Below are positions 1 to 7,402 of a stretch of 13,682 nt of DNA, in pieces. The number at the start of each line of letters is the position of its first letter. Within the stretch, counting starts at the first letter, position 1. A program made the translations under genes and the position numbers. The stretch is from the NCBI GenBank assembly GCA_030637065.1, contig DAOVVQ010000076.1, positions 1-13,682 on the forward strand, read 5' to 3'. The stretch is from Planctomycetota bacterium (GTDB lineage: Bacteria; Planctomycetota; Phycisphaerae; Sedimentisphaerales; Anaerohalosphaeraceae). The notes beneath the pieces were generated by a model that saw only the letters and a list, made by a program, of their open reading frames with translations, was not told the origin of the DNA and did no database searches.

Positions 1-456
1 GACATCGTATCCTTCCTTAGCGACAGCAGTGCCCATTTCGGATGCAAACGTATTTTTGGAAGCCTCAGCTACATCGACAGCGATAATGGTAATATTGGCG
101 CGTCGTCTCAGGTAGTGGCTGTCAGGCTCGCCCTCGGAGAAGATCCGGTCCATTTGCCCGATAGCTGCCAGGTCGTAGGGGTGAACGCCGATCAGGATCA
201 TCTTCCTGTCGTCATAAACCGATTCGTACCCGCCGCCGATCTCGTATTTGACCAGCGTCTCGATCTGCGGCTGAAAGTACTTCTTAGGCGGCAAAAGCGA
301 AACATCATAGTCAAGCCGAAGGTCCGCCGCCGATTCCAGCGGGCCAAACGAAAACGCCTCGCCACGCTGCTGAATACCAACGACATCCTGCTCGGAGCCG
401 ATCAGGCCGGTAACCAGGCTGTCAAACCCATCTTTGCTTAGCTTCTTAATACTCAT
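1..456 (-). CDS. 4Fe-4S dicluster electron-transfer subunit, HydB/AsrA-like (partial, N-terminal 152 aa)
   Basis: The frame is open from the ATG at 456-454 to the window edge, so the C-terminal part, where this family carries its Cys-rich 4Fe-4S clusters, is missing. The visible part matches the N-terminal domain of the sulfhydrogenase beta subunit (HydB) and anaerobic sulfite reductase subunit A (AsrA) group: LPPKKYFQP at residues 55-63, then an 'IGVHPYDLAAI' segment at 89-99, a 'MDRIF' segment and a 'YLRRR...ITIIAVDV' strand. In that family such subunits pass electrons between NAD(P)H- or ferredoxin-linked partners and a catalytic hydrogenase or reductase in the cytoplasm. The equivalent of the usual 'GVxxCD' motif reads GVHPYD here, so a Cys common in relatives is Tyr. 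The Shine-Dalgarno sequence is weak (AGGA about 13 nt upstream). Partner genes would lie to the left of the window. The family call is fairly secure; which complex it serves is unknown. Confidence 0.7.
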   Translation of the reverse strand, partial: MSIKKLSKDGFDSLVTGLIGSEQDVVGIQQRGEAFSFGPLESAADLRLDYDVSLLPPKKYFQPQIETLVKYEIGGGYESVYDDRKMILIGVHPYDLAAIGQMDRIFSEGEPDSHYLRRRANITIIAVDVAEASKNTFASEMGTAVAKEGYDV

Positions 457-1008
457 TATCTCTGTGTCCTACCCAAATACAAGTAATACAATCTTTTCAC
501 TGACTACAATTTCCAATACTAAGAGATATCTCCAAACATTTCCATATCAGATTATCGGCCATACTTCGGCCAATATCCAATAAAAAGAGGCAAACTACTG
601 ACCAGATTGCCGTCTCCGCCCCAGTTAGCGACACTTTGCCGCATTCACCACCATTCTTCTCGGTTTCCGCCCCGAGTGCCGCCTTCATCACCGTTTCTTC
701 CCCGTTGCTGCCCCTACTTGTCCCATTGCTGCCCCGGTTTCGCCCCCTTAATGGGGCGATATGTCCTCGGCGATGCCTTCCGGCCTGCAAAACCAGGCCA
801 AAACAGTCTGTGCTTGAGTTCACAATCACAAACTAACATACGAGTTTAAGGCACCGTTGGTTTCGTGTCAATAGAGAAAATCGTAAAAAAGCAAAAAAAA
901 TATTTCGCGACACTTTAGCCAGGTGCCGCAGCTCCCCTTTACGGTAAAGAGACAAACAAGAAATAGAAAGCCAAAATAAGATTCGTGACACCCTTAGTCT
1001 TCTTTAGT
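457..1008. other. Gene-free spacer with degenerate repeats
   Basis: This 552-bp stretch has no convincing gene. Read on the minus strand, about 600-760 is G-rich and quasi-repetitive, with GGGGCAGCAA occurring twice. It contains a perfect 6-bp hairpin (CGCCCC 741-746 / GGGGCG 753-758, loop 6 nt). On the plus strand the related words TTCGCGACACTTTAG (about 904) and TTCGTGACACCCTTAG (about 982) occur about 78 bp apart. A and T runs near 885-902 are not preceded by a clear stem. The spacer should contain the promoter for the Fe-S subunit at 456 (minus), but I could not find convincing -35/-10 hexamers. The 110-codon minus frame at 829-497 starts with GTG, lacks a Shine-Dalgarno sequence and is low complexity, so I do not call it. 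Confidence 0.5.
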
Positions 1009-2277
1009 TCATCTCCTTTTCTCGCCAGTGGTCACGTGAAGGATGAACATCTGCCGGGTTTTATTCTCGGCAAGGCCGGGTATCAGGATCGCGTCGTTGG
1101 TGCGGTTCCAACGCGGGGCGCCGTCGATGCGGATATCGCCGCTGTATGATCCTTTATCGACCCCCTTACTGCGGGCAAAGGCACCGTCACTGCGCCGGTA
1201 TACGGCGTAATAGTTTTTATCATTGACCCCATAGCCGTTGACAAACCAGTCGCCGTCGGGAGAAAGAGAAATATCGCCCTCTGGTTTGGGAAACATTTCG
1301 GGTGTGCCTATTTGGCCGACGATCTTTTTCTTTTCCATGTCGTAGAGAATTTGCTTATTCCCTTCCCGGCCGATGAGGATATTGCCCTCGTCCCACTCAG
1401 GATGCCCGCCGATAAATTGCTCGTGCAGGGTTAGCCCCGTACCGTCGGCATTGATCGAACAGGGCGTGTTGACCTTGTCGCCTTTGTTTTTCATTATTTT
1501 GCTCCATCCGCCCCGCACGAAGAAGTAAACACGATCGCTGTCCCGGTTCCAAAGCGTGTGGTTGATAAACAAACCTGTGTGATCTAATTGGGTTTTTCGT
1601 TTTTTTAACTCCTTTTCGAGTTGACGATAGGAGACGAGCAACCGTTTCTCGCCGGTTTTAATATCCACAATGAAGATGCCGTCATTTTCCGGTGCTATTT
1701 CATCTTTCGACCAATCCAGAGCTTGCGGATAACCGGTCACCAGCCGCAATCGCGCCAGGCGTCCGTAATTTATGGCCAGAAAGGCCGAACCGTCCGCGGC
1801 GACACCGCCGTTGCCGACAGGCGTATCATCGAATTTGTATTCATAAACACGTTTTTTCTTTTCAATGTCGTACAGTACGGTAAACACTTTGCCCGTCTTG
1901 ACATCCCGGTCGTTAAAGAAGAACTGCGTTTCAGGTTTCAACGGGTTCCAATAGAACATTGTCCCCTGCTGTGGATTCCAGGCGCAGGATTTATCCAGCC
2001 GAATGATCTTGTTGTCATGATGGGTATCGACAATGATCACCGTGGCAAACTCTTCGGGGGTGGGCAAACGGTCTATTCTGTCGATCTCAAGGCCTAACAC
2101 ATATCTGCCGCCGGCGTTCCAGGGGATCGTCCGGCATTGGCCGATATAGCCAAAGAAATGATGTTTCGCCCCGGAGGTAAGCTGCTCGATTTCCAATTCA
2201 ATTGAGGGCGATTTACCCGCATAACCTTTTGGGCAAACAATCGCAACAAATAATATAATAGCTAATACGTTTTTCAT
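1009..2277 (-). CDS. Secreted beta-propeller protein of the 'HHFFGY' type (TolB / oligogalacturonate lyase-like fold)
   Basis: The 422-aa product starts with a classic signal peptide (residues 1-20, MKN then a hydrophobic run ending GYA-GK), so it is exported. Next comes HHFFGYIGQC at 39-48 followed by PWNAGGRYVL, a hallmark of a family of seven-bladed propellers related to oligogalacturonate lyase (Pectate_lyase22) and TolB-like proteins. Later blades are marked by 'LWNRDSDRVYFF' (242-253), 'GHPEWDEGNILI' (291-302), 'LSPDGDWFVNGY' (338-349) and 'APRWNRTNDAILIPG' (388-402). Histidines in the HH, NHT and GHP segments could bind metal as in oligogalacturonate lyases, but I cannot show a catalytic set, so activity is not claimed. 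It lies 225 bp downstream of the fucosidase on the same strand, which suggests a role in polysaccharide use. No good Shine-Dalgarno sequence precedes the ATG; the signal peptide supports this start. Confidence 0.75.
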   Translation of the reverse strand: MKNVLAIILFVAIVCPKGYAGKSPSIELEIEQLTSGAKHHFFGYIGQCRTIPWNAGGRYVLGLEIDRIDRLPTPEEFATVIIVDTHHDNKIIRLDKSCAWNPQQGTMFYWNPLKPETQFFFNDRDVKTGKVFTVLYDIEKKKRVYEYKFDDTPVGNGGVAADGSAFLAINYGRLARLRLVTGYPQALDWSKDEIAPENDGIFIVDIKTGEKRLLVSYRQLEKELKKRKTQLDHTGLFINHTLWNRDSDRVYFFVRGGWSKIMKNKGDKVNTPCSINADGTGLTLHEQFIGGHPEWDEGNILIGREGNKQILYDMEKKKIVGQIGTPEMFPKPEGDISLSPDGDWFVNGYGVNDKNYYAVYRRSDGAFARSKGVDKGSYSGDIRIDGAPRWNRTNDAILIPGLAENKTRQMFILHVTTGEKRR

Positions 2278-2457
2278 TCTATTCAGTTTGATATTATCCC
2301 AATAAATGGTTACCAGTGACTCCCAGAGGAGCCTTACAAACTCGAAGGGACTCGAATCCTCAATTTTCGGATTAACTGTCTTACCTGGGATTTCCCATAT
2401 AACGCCGAACTATGGCGCAGACACGCTGACAATCCTGCCCGTTCATGAGCTTTATAA

Positions 2458-2469
2458 CAGCCGCGGCTG
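2458..2469. repeat. 12-bp perfect palindrome downstream of the fucosidase gene
   Basis: CAGCCGCGGCTG is its own reverse complement. It lies 33 bp past the fucosidase stop in the direction of transcription. It could fold as a short stem in RNA, but no T run follows, so it is not a standard intrinsic terminator. The rest of the 2278-2502 gap holds one further weak 6-bp stem near 2318-2333 and no gene. Confidence 0.4.
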
Positions 2470-2502
2470 AGACGGGGAGCGTTTTAGGGAAATAGCGTCG
2501 TT

Positions 2503-4392
2503 TTATTTAGCTTCTATCAGCTGTAGTTTAACGGTTTTTAATTTCATGAATTCTTTCCTCGCGATCTTGTTCGCTTTGATGGACAGGTCGAACTTGCCCG
2601 GAGCGGAAAAGTCAACTTCGCCGACGGAGCGTTCTGCGAAAGTTCGATGCAGGCCGGAGCCCTTGATGTGGTAGGGTTTTGCTGTGAAGGCGGAGACGCC
2701 CGAGATGGTCTGCCCGGCGACACTGACGGTAAATGGGTTTTTTACGCCTTGTTCCTCGGCAGCGTAAACGAGCGAGACTTCGTATCGTCCGGCGTCGCGC
2801 ACTTTGAATTGCCATTTGGCCGAGTCGTTCAGAGAGTTCCATTCGAAGATGAAGTCGCCTCTCTGGGTGCCGCCGCCGTAGTCGAAACGGGCTGTGTCGC
2901 CCTCGACGGTCGCCTCGTCGGCTCGCAGGGTGATCACGTTATCGAAATCGGCCTGGATAGCCTGGTCGGCGCGGGGGACGCCTCTGACGGCCATCGCCAC
3001 TACCGAGTCCATTTCGTCCGGGGCCTTCGCGCCGACGGTGATAAAGATGTCGTCTTTTTTTTGCCGGATGTCCAAGGGTCGCTTTTTCGGGTCTGCGAGC
3101 AGATAGGCGGATGCTACCTTATTTCTCAATCCACGCAGTTTGAGCACGCCGTCGTCAGGCCAGTCGAAAACATGAAGGTACAGTTTTTGCCCCTTGACCG
3201 TGCAGCGGCCCCAGTCCAGATGGCGGAAAACGGTCTTCTCTGTCGCGTAGATGCTCTCGCTGTTAACGGACATCCATTTGGCAATTCCCTTGAGTCGGTC
3301 GACCTCCGCCGGAGCAATCGTTCCGTCCGGACGCGGTCCGATGTTCATAAGAAAGTTGCCGCCCTTCGAGGTGATGTCCGCAAGCATCTGCACCAGTTCC
3401 TTCGTGGTCTTGTACCCTGTATCAGGGCCGCGATACCAAAAGCCCCCTCCGTTGCTTATCGTAAGGTTCGCTTCCCAATTGCCCGGCAGGCCCTGCTCCG
3501 GCACGCGTTGCTCGGGGGTGTAGAAGTCGCCGTGAATATCCACGCCGCGGTTGTTGACGATTATTCCCGGCTGGGCCCCGCGGATCGCCTTGACCAGCTC
3601 GAAGGCGTCTTTACGAACGCCAAGGTGGGAGTATCGTTTTCCGTAGCCGCCGTAGGGCCAGCTTATGTCAAACCAGAAGATGTCGATCTTGCCGTAGTCT
3701 GTCAGGAGTTCCTCGACCTGCGACCGCTCGAACTCCACGAAGTTGTGCCAGCGTTTCGGGGCCTTGTCCACCATATTTTCGTCGAATTCCCAATGGCTCC
3801 TGGAGTAGATCTTAGCGTCGGGATGAAACCAGTCTATATGCGAGTAATACAGGCCGATAGCGATGCCTTCGTCGCGATAGGCGTCCACGATTTGGCGCAC
3901 TATGTCCGGATTTTCGCTTTTGCTGTACGGGCAGTCGGGATTGGTAATTCTCAGAGGGGTTCCCTTCGTGTCCCAGTTCGAGAATCCATCGTGGTGCTTC
4001 GTCACGAAAACCACGTATTTCATTCCAGCGTTTTTCGCAAGTCGTGCCCATTCTTTCGGATTGAATTTCACGGGATTAAAGGTTTTATACAGATCCAGAA
4101 ATTTCTCACCTTTCGCCTGGTCATCTTCGTCGGTCATGTCCCAGATGCGGCCTCTGTGAGTCTGCGACCAGGCACCCCAGTGGATGAACATGCCAAACTT
4201 CATGTCTTTCCACCACTGGATGCGTTCGGGCGACGCAAGATATGGAGTTTCCATATCCTCGCCGACATTTCCGATGGCCGGCGGGATGTTTACCAATAAG
4301 CAGGTAAAGATCACGACCGGGCAAACGAGCCTTGCAAGCATTGCCAAATGTCCAAAACAACAGCGGCGAAATATCTTTCCGGGATACGACAT
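2503..4392 (-). CDS. Secreted alpha-L-fucosidase, glycoside hydrolase family 29, with C-terminal accessory domain
   Basis: This 629-aa enzyme should hydrolyse alpha-L-fucosyl linkages by a retaining mechanism outside the cytoplasm. Residues 20-41 form the hydrophobic core of a signal peptide after a basic N-terminus. The GH29 barrel runs from about 50 to 390: FGMFIHWG (66-73), KYVVFVTKHHDGF (125-137), GLYYS (180-184), DIFWFD (237-242, with Asp242 as the expected nucleophile), IIVNNRG (277-283) and GGNFLMNIGPRPDG (344-357). The acid/base Glu varies in this family; Glu299 or Glu307 (NWEAN) are candidates by position only. Residues about 395-470 look like the usual beta domain. Residues about 480-629 add a further beta-rich segment (FKVRDAGRYEVSLVYAA) resembling carbohydrate-binding or DUF-type sandwich domains of planctomycete hydrolases. 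AAAGGA 8 nt upstream fixes the ATG at 4392. A long antisense open frame over this gene is a codon-bias shadow. Confidence 0.92.
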   Translation of the reverse strand: MSYPGKIFRRCCFGHLAMLARLVCPVVIFTCLLVNIPPAIGNVGEDMETPYLASPERIQWWKDMKFGMFIHWGAWSQTHRGRIWDMTDEDDQAKGEKFLDLYKTFNPVKFNPKEWARLAKNAGMKYVVFVTKHHDGFSNWDTKGTPLRITNPDCPYSKSENPDIVRQIVDAYRDEGIAIGLYYSHIDWFHPDAKIYSRSHWEFDENMVDKAPKRWHNFVEFERSQVEELLTDYGKIDIFWFDISWPYGGYGKRYSHLGVRKDAFELVKAIRGAQPGIIVNNRGVDIHGDFYTPEQRVPEQGLPGNWEANLTISNGGGFWYRGPDTGYKTTKELVQMLADITSKGGNFLMNIGPRPDGTIAPAEVDRLKGIAKWMSVNSESIYATEKTVFRHLDWGRCTVKGQKLYLHVFDWPDDGVLKLRGLRNKVASAYLLADPKKRPLDIRQKKDDIFITVGAKAPDEMDSVVAMAVRGVPRADQAIQADFDNVITLRADEATVEGDTARFDYGGGTQRGDFIFEWNSLNDSAKWQFKVRDAGRYEVSLVYAAEEQGVKNPFTVSVAGQTISGVSAFTAKPYHIKGSGLHRTFAERSVGEVDFSAPGKFDLSIKANKIARKEFMKLKTVKLQLIEAK

Positions 4393-4400
4393 GACAAAAT

Positions 4401-4406
4401 TCCTTT
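4401..4406 (-). promoter_or_regulatory. Shine-Dalgarno sequence of the fucosidase gene
   Basis: The minus-strand sequence AAAGGA sits 8 nt before the ATG at 4392-4390. It supports this start over the internal Met codons at residues 18 and 47. The rest of the 4393-4616 gap presumably carries the promoter, but no hexamer pair stood out. Confidence 0.7.
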
Positions 4407-4616
4407 CTTAACCTAATAACAATTTACGCACGAAAAACGGTTCCTAAGTCTTTGTAAACTCGTCGCTTACACGTATAACCTTTTTGCTTTCACCCATTGG
4501 GTTCTCCAAATCAGCAAAACTGTCTTAAACAGCACCCACAAGCCCTATATTACCAAAAGCCAGTTTCTTTGTCACGGTTTGCCTGGGAAGTCCGGGGTTA
4601 AAAAACACAATTTACC

Positions 4617-5081
4617 TTATTTCGTTATGCAGATTTGCTTGATCAGGTGCAAAACGAACGTTGGTATATCTGGGAAGAAGTTTTCAAAGGGCTGGATTTC
4701 GCCGATATCGGGCCTTTCGTCCCGGTCATGCTTTATGCCCGGACAGCCGCTGTCGTAATATAGTTTGCCGCCGATATTGTACCACGGATATTCGCGACAG
4801 CCGCGGGGCCGGTCGGTGTAAATTGTGCACAACCCATCTTTCAGCATACAGCATATCGAATGTTTCGACTTCAGGACCATTCCATGATCGCACCTGCGAA
4901 TGTGCTCAGGGCCGATTTTTTCCGCCTCCGCATCGGTAACCACCGGCAGCCCCAGCGCCCGGCAGCATTTTGCGGACTTGTCAACGAGGCAGTCCAGCCG
5001 AGTCGGCTCATCGGCTGGGACGAGCCGGAAGAGTCCGTCCCTGCGCGCCTTTATTACCGCTTTGATAAGGGTCCAGTTCAT
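4617..5081 (-). CDS. YkgJ-family cysteine-cluster protein (putative zinc/iron-chelating)
   Basis: This is a small cytoplasmic protein of 154 aa with nine cysteines: 31, 39, 40, 64, 77, 78, 85, 95 and 113. The stretch 'CCMLKDGLCTIYTDRPRGC' followed by REYPW (77-100) is the signature of the CxxCxxCC/YkgJ family, thought to bind zinc or an Fe-S/iron centre. No reaction is established for most members. There is no signal peptide or membrane segment. Its ATG (5081-5079) overlaps the TGA of the upstream symporter gene (5080-5078) in an ATGA arrangement, so its translation is probably coupled to the transporter and the two are very likely cotranscribed. This could be a generic housekeeping pairing and does not by itself show a metal link for the transporter. 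The family call is strong; the function is open. Confidence 0.85.
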   Translation of the reverse strand: MNWTLIKAVIKARRDGLFRLVPADEPTRLDCLVDKSAKCCRALGLPVVTDAEAEKIGPEHIRRCDHGMVLKSKHSICCMLKDGLCTIYTDRPRGCREYPWYNIGGKLYYDSGCPGIKHDRDERPDIGEIQPFENFFPDIPTFVLHLIKQICITK

Positions 5082-6577
5082 GTTTCAGAGGGGCCTGTCT
5101 TAATCTTTTCGACCAAAAAACCGACGCCGAGGATCATCGAAGAAGTCAGCAGGCTGAGAACCGGCGCGAGGAACACGATGCTCCGGTCGGGTGTATATCG
5201 CCCGTATATCGCCGTCGCCCAGCCCATTATAAATCCCGATGCAACCGCACAAACCGCCCACCGGGCCAGATTCCGGAGCCGCCAGCGGTCAAGGACCAGC
5301 GAACAGATCACCAGAGGGCACAAGCCAAGCTGCGCACCGTAGATCGCAAAGACCAGGTCGACGATCGAAAAACCCGCCCGGGCAAGAACCTCGACCAGGA
5401 TCGTCGAGACAATAGCGGCGCTGACAAGTATCGTTCGTGATATCCGTAGTTCACTCTTCAAGGCCAGCCGCTCGCTCAGCGGATGCTTTCGTAAACGCGA
5501 AAAAATATCCTCATAAAGCGTATGCGAAACCGCGATAAGCTGCGTCGATGCCGTTGACAGCATGGCGCCGTAAAGGCCGAGGACCGTAAAGAACACCACA
5601 CATCCGGCAAACAGGCCCTTGCCGCTGGAGATGACACTCAGCACGCCAAGCAGCGGATTTACACCGGCCTGCGGTTTCGCTATCATAAATGCCAGACACG
5701 CCAACAATGCGAACAGGCTCCATGTAACCGCTGAGCCAAGGACGCTGAACCACAGTCCGCCTGTGACCGTCTTGTCCTTCTGCGAGCCGGCGATCCGCTG
5801 CCAGATGCTCATATCGGAGAGAAAGGTCGGCACATTGATGACGAAGATGCCCAACAGGAAAAACGCCAGGCCCTCCCGGTAGGAAAAGCTAAGCGTCCCC
5901 GGCGGCAGATTCGCGAGATTCTCCGACCACCCGCCGTGAGTGACCGCATAGTATACATAAAACGCCGGCAGCCAAATAAGCAGCAGCCAGATCGAATACA
6001 TCTGGATCCGGTCCGTTACGATCACCGCCCGAAAGCCGCCGATCGCCGTGTATGTAAACGCCACAACCGACAGCACTATTACTACCGCCCAGGCCGGAAT
6101 GCCGGGGACCAGTACAGCCAAGAACTTCGAGCCGACGGTCAGTTCCACCGCAAAGGCGCCCAGAAAACCCAGGCTGGTACAGATCGCCCCTACCTGGCAG
6201 AGGGCCTGCGAATTGAACTCGGTGCCGAGAAACTCGTGCAGGGTAGGGCGGTGGTCGTAAATGCTCATCCGCTGCCATATCCTTTTCGCGAACATCCGCA
6301 CCACAAACAGGCCTGCCGACGTCGTTATCACCGTCCAGAATAGCCACAGCCCAAGCCGCCCAGCCAGCTCGAAAAACGCCATTATCACCGTCGCAAGCGA
6401 AATGGTAGTGGCGATCGTACTCGATGAAAATTCCGACGAGTTCTCGACGCGGGCCTGCCTGCTCGTGCCAAGCGGCAACAGATCCGCAATGCTGCTGGCA
6501 CGCTTCCCAGCCAGCACACCAACAGCAAGATAGATAACAAATGCCGTCAAAAGTGCAAAAATTACAACAACGCCCAT
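5078..6577 (-). CDS. Sodium:solute symporter family transporter (SSF)
   Basis: This is an integral inner-membrane protein of 499 aa, normal length for the family, with about 12-13 hydrophobic segments starting at residues 2-22. Family marks are 'YTAIGGFRAVIVTDRIQ' (176-192), 'SDMSIWQRIAGSQKDK' (254-269) and 'GAMLSTASTQLIAVSHTLYE' (337-356). The STAST stretch in the last corresponds to the conserved Ser/Thr of the Na+ site in the LeuT-fold helix 8. It should take up a solute with Na+. The substrate cannot be read from sequence; a sugar released by nearby hydrolases is a guess. A purine-rich sequence (AGGGG, 9 nt before the ATG) supports the start. It overlaps the YkgJ gene downstream by 4 nt and lies 111 bp after the CDPS gene, from which it is separated by a stem-loop at 6651-6637. 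Confidence 0.9.
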   Translation of the reverse strand: MGVVVIFALLTAFVIYLAVGVLAGKRASSIADLLPLGTSRQARVENSSEFSSSTIATTISLATVIMAFFELAGRLGLWLFWTVITTSAGLFVVRMFAKRIWQRMSIYDHRPTLHEFLGTEFNSQALCQVGAICTSLGFLGAFAVELTVGSKFLAVLVPGIPAWAVVIVLSVVAFTYTAIGGFRAVIVTDRIQMYSIWLLLIWLPAFYVYYAVTHGGWSENLANLPPGTLSFSYREGLAFFLLGIFVINVPTFLSDMSIWQRIAGSQKDKTVTGGLWFSVLGSAVTWSLFALLACLAFMIAKPQAGVNPLLGVLSVISSGKGLFAGCVVFFTVLGLYGAMLSTASTQLIAVSHTLYEDIFSRLRKHPLSERLALKSELRISRTILVSAAIVSTILVEVLARAGFSIVDLVFAIYGAQLGLCPLVICSLVLDRWRLRNLARWAVCAVASGFIMGWATAIYGRYTPDRSIVFLAPVLSLLTSSMILGVGFLVEKIKTGPSET

Positions 6578-6636
6578 ACCTGCCTACCCCTGCAACCCAA
6601 ACAAATTCAATCCCTTGCAAAAAACCTAAATCAAGC

Positions 6637-6651
6637 GCCGACGTAGTCGGC
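6637..6651 (-). terminator. Possible weak terminator between CDPS and symporter genes
   Basis: In the minus-strand RNA GCCGAC-TAC-GTCGGC forms a 6-bp G/C-rich stem with a 3-nt loop, 37 bp past the CDPS stop. A run of six T follows, but about 13 nt after the stem, which is farther than in canonical intrinsic terminators. It may partly terminate or attenuate, or simply be a stable hairpin. Confidence 0.35.
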
Positions 6652-6664
6652 CTCAACCAACTGG

Positions 6665-6690
6665 ATACTGAATACTGAATACTGAATACT
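6665..6690. repeat. 7-bp tandem repeat (ATACTGA x3 plus ATACT) at the CDPS stop
   Basis: ATACTGA occurs at 6665-6671, 6672-6678 and 6679-6685, followed by a partial copy ending at 6690. The repeat runs into the CDPS stop codon (TAG on the minus strand, 6691-6689), so slippage here would affect the 3' end of that gene and the spacer. Confidence 0.85.
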
Positions 6691-7402
6691 AATCTGTACT
6701 CAACTCGATATTAATCCGATCCTTCAAACCCTGCGGAATATTCTCAAACGTCCCTTTGGCTATTTCGACAAGCACCTCCAGCTCCGGGCCCGGGTACAAT
6801 TCCACCGTCCAGCCCTGCTCGGCCAACGCACTAAAGACGGCGATCTCTTCGAGCAGGTACCGGCACGAACCCTCGATCGCCTGCTGGGTCGTTACCGCCA
6901 AAGGTCGCCCTCGCCCGTCAAGCCGCTCTACGAACGCCGCTGCATCCTTCTCGACACAAGCCCGAAAATCCGCATCCGATTCAAAGAGATTATCGAGTAA
7001 TGCCCTTGCTCTTTCGTACTCGTCGCTGCCGAGGTGCTCCTGCCATCGCGTCAGGATGAGCCGCTCATTGGCGAGTTCCTCGAACAACCCGCCCGCCTGC
7101 TCAAGAAAAATATCGCCGGCCTTGACCGCTGCGGCCCCGGCCCGGTCGTCATCCAAGCCGTTCAGGATCCGCTCATTGTGTCGCCGCAGATAGTCGCCAA
7201 CGACCACAAGAGTCTCGTCAAAATTCTCCGTCGCCCAAAGAACCAGCGCCCGCAGGCACCCGCCCTGAAACACCGGGTTGCCCAGGCTTATGCCCATGTA
7301 GCATTTCCGCTGCGATTGCAGGCGCTCTTTGCTTACCGGCGGCGTCGTCTTTACGACGGTGACCGCGGGAAGATCAAAGTTTTGTGATTGCAAGTCCGAC
7401 AT
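6689..7402 (-). CDS. tRNA-dependent cyclodipeptide synthase (CDPS, AlbC-like)
   Basis: The 237-aa product (normal family length about 230-250) should use two aminoacyl-tRNAs to make a cyclic dipeptide in the cytoplasm. Aligned by eye to AlbC, GISLGNPVF (37-45) supplies the catalytic Ser39; 'CRYLLEEIAVF' (180-190) supplies Tyr182 and Glu186; 'ELYPGP' (201-206) supplies Tyr203. 'LVLWATENFDETLVVVGDYL' (53-72) and 'LFESDADFRACVEK' (139-152) also match the AlbC fold. Oddly it has both Asn42, typical of the NYQ subfamily, and Tyr203-Pro204, typical of XYP. The helix that is Arg-rich in AlbC is mildly acidic here (70-110). The ATG at 7402 shares TGATG with the stop of the HTH gene; a TTG one codon upstream is an alternative. 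No oxidase, methyltransferase or P450 gene is adjacent. The product is not predictable. Confidence 0.85.
   Translation of the reverse strand: MSDLQSQNFDLPAVTVVKTTPPVSKERLQSQRKCYMGISLGNPVFQGGCLRALVLWATENFDETLVVVGDYLRRHNERILNGLDDDRAGAAAVKAGDIFLEQAGGLFEELANERLILTRWQEHLGSDEYERARALLDNLFESDADFRACVEKDAAAFVERLDGRGRPLAVTTQQAIEGSCRYLLEEIAVFSALAEQGWTVELYPGPELEVLVEIAKGTFENIPQGLKDRINIELSTD

Noticed and set aside
497..829. Minus-strand frame of 110 codons in the spacer
   Set aside because: It starts with GTG, has no Shine-Dalgarno sequence and is low complexity (Gly/Asn/Arg-rich then unrelated); no recognisable domain.
2335..2365. tRNA-like T-arm (GATTCGAGTCC on the minus strand)
   Set aside because: The stem closing pair is mismatched, no acceptor complement or anticodon arm could be found upstream, and no CCA follows.
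2647..4299. Plus-strand open frame of 550 codons opposite the fucosidase
   Set aside because: The minus frame encodes a clear GH29 enzyme. The opposite frame is open because of codon bias and shows no family motif or ribosome site.
5889..6656. Minus-strand frame of 255 codons in another frame across the symporter
   Set aside because: It overlaps the clear SSF transporter in a shifted frame and lacks any membrane or family pattern of its own.
6665..6690. Short regular repeats considered as a CRISPR array
   Set aside because: The units are 7 bp with no spacers; no cas genes are present. It is a simple tandem repeat.
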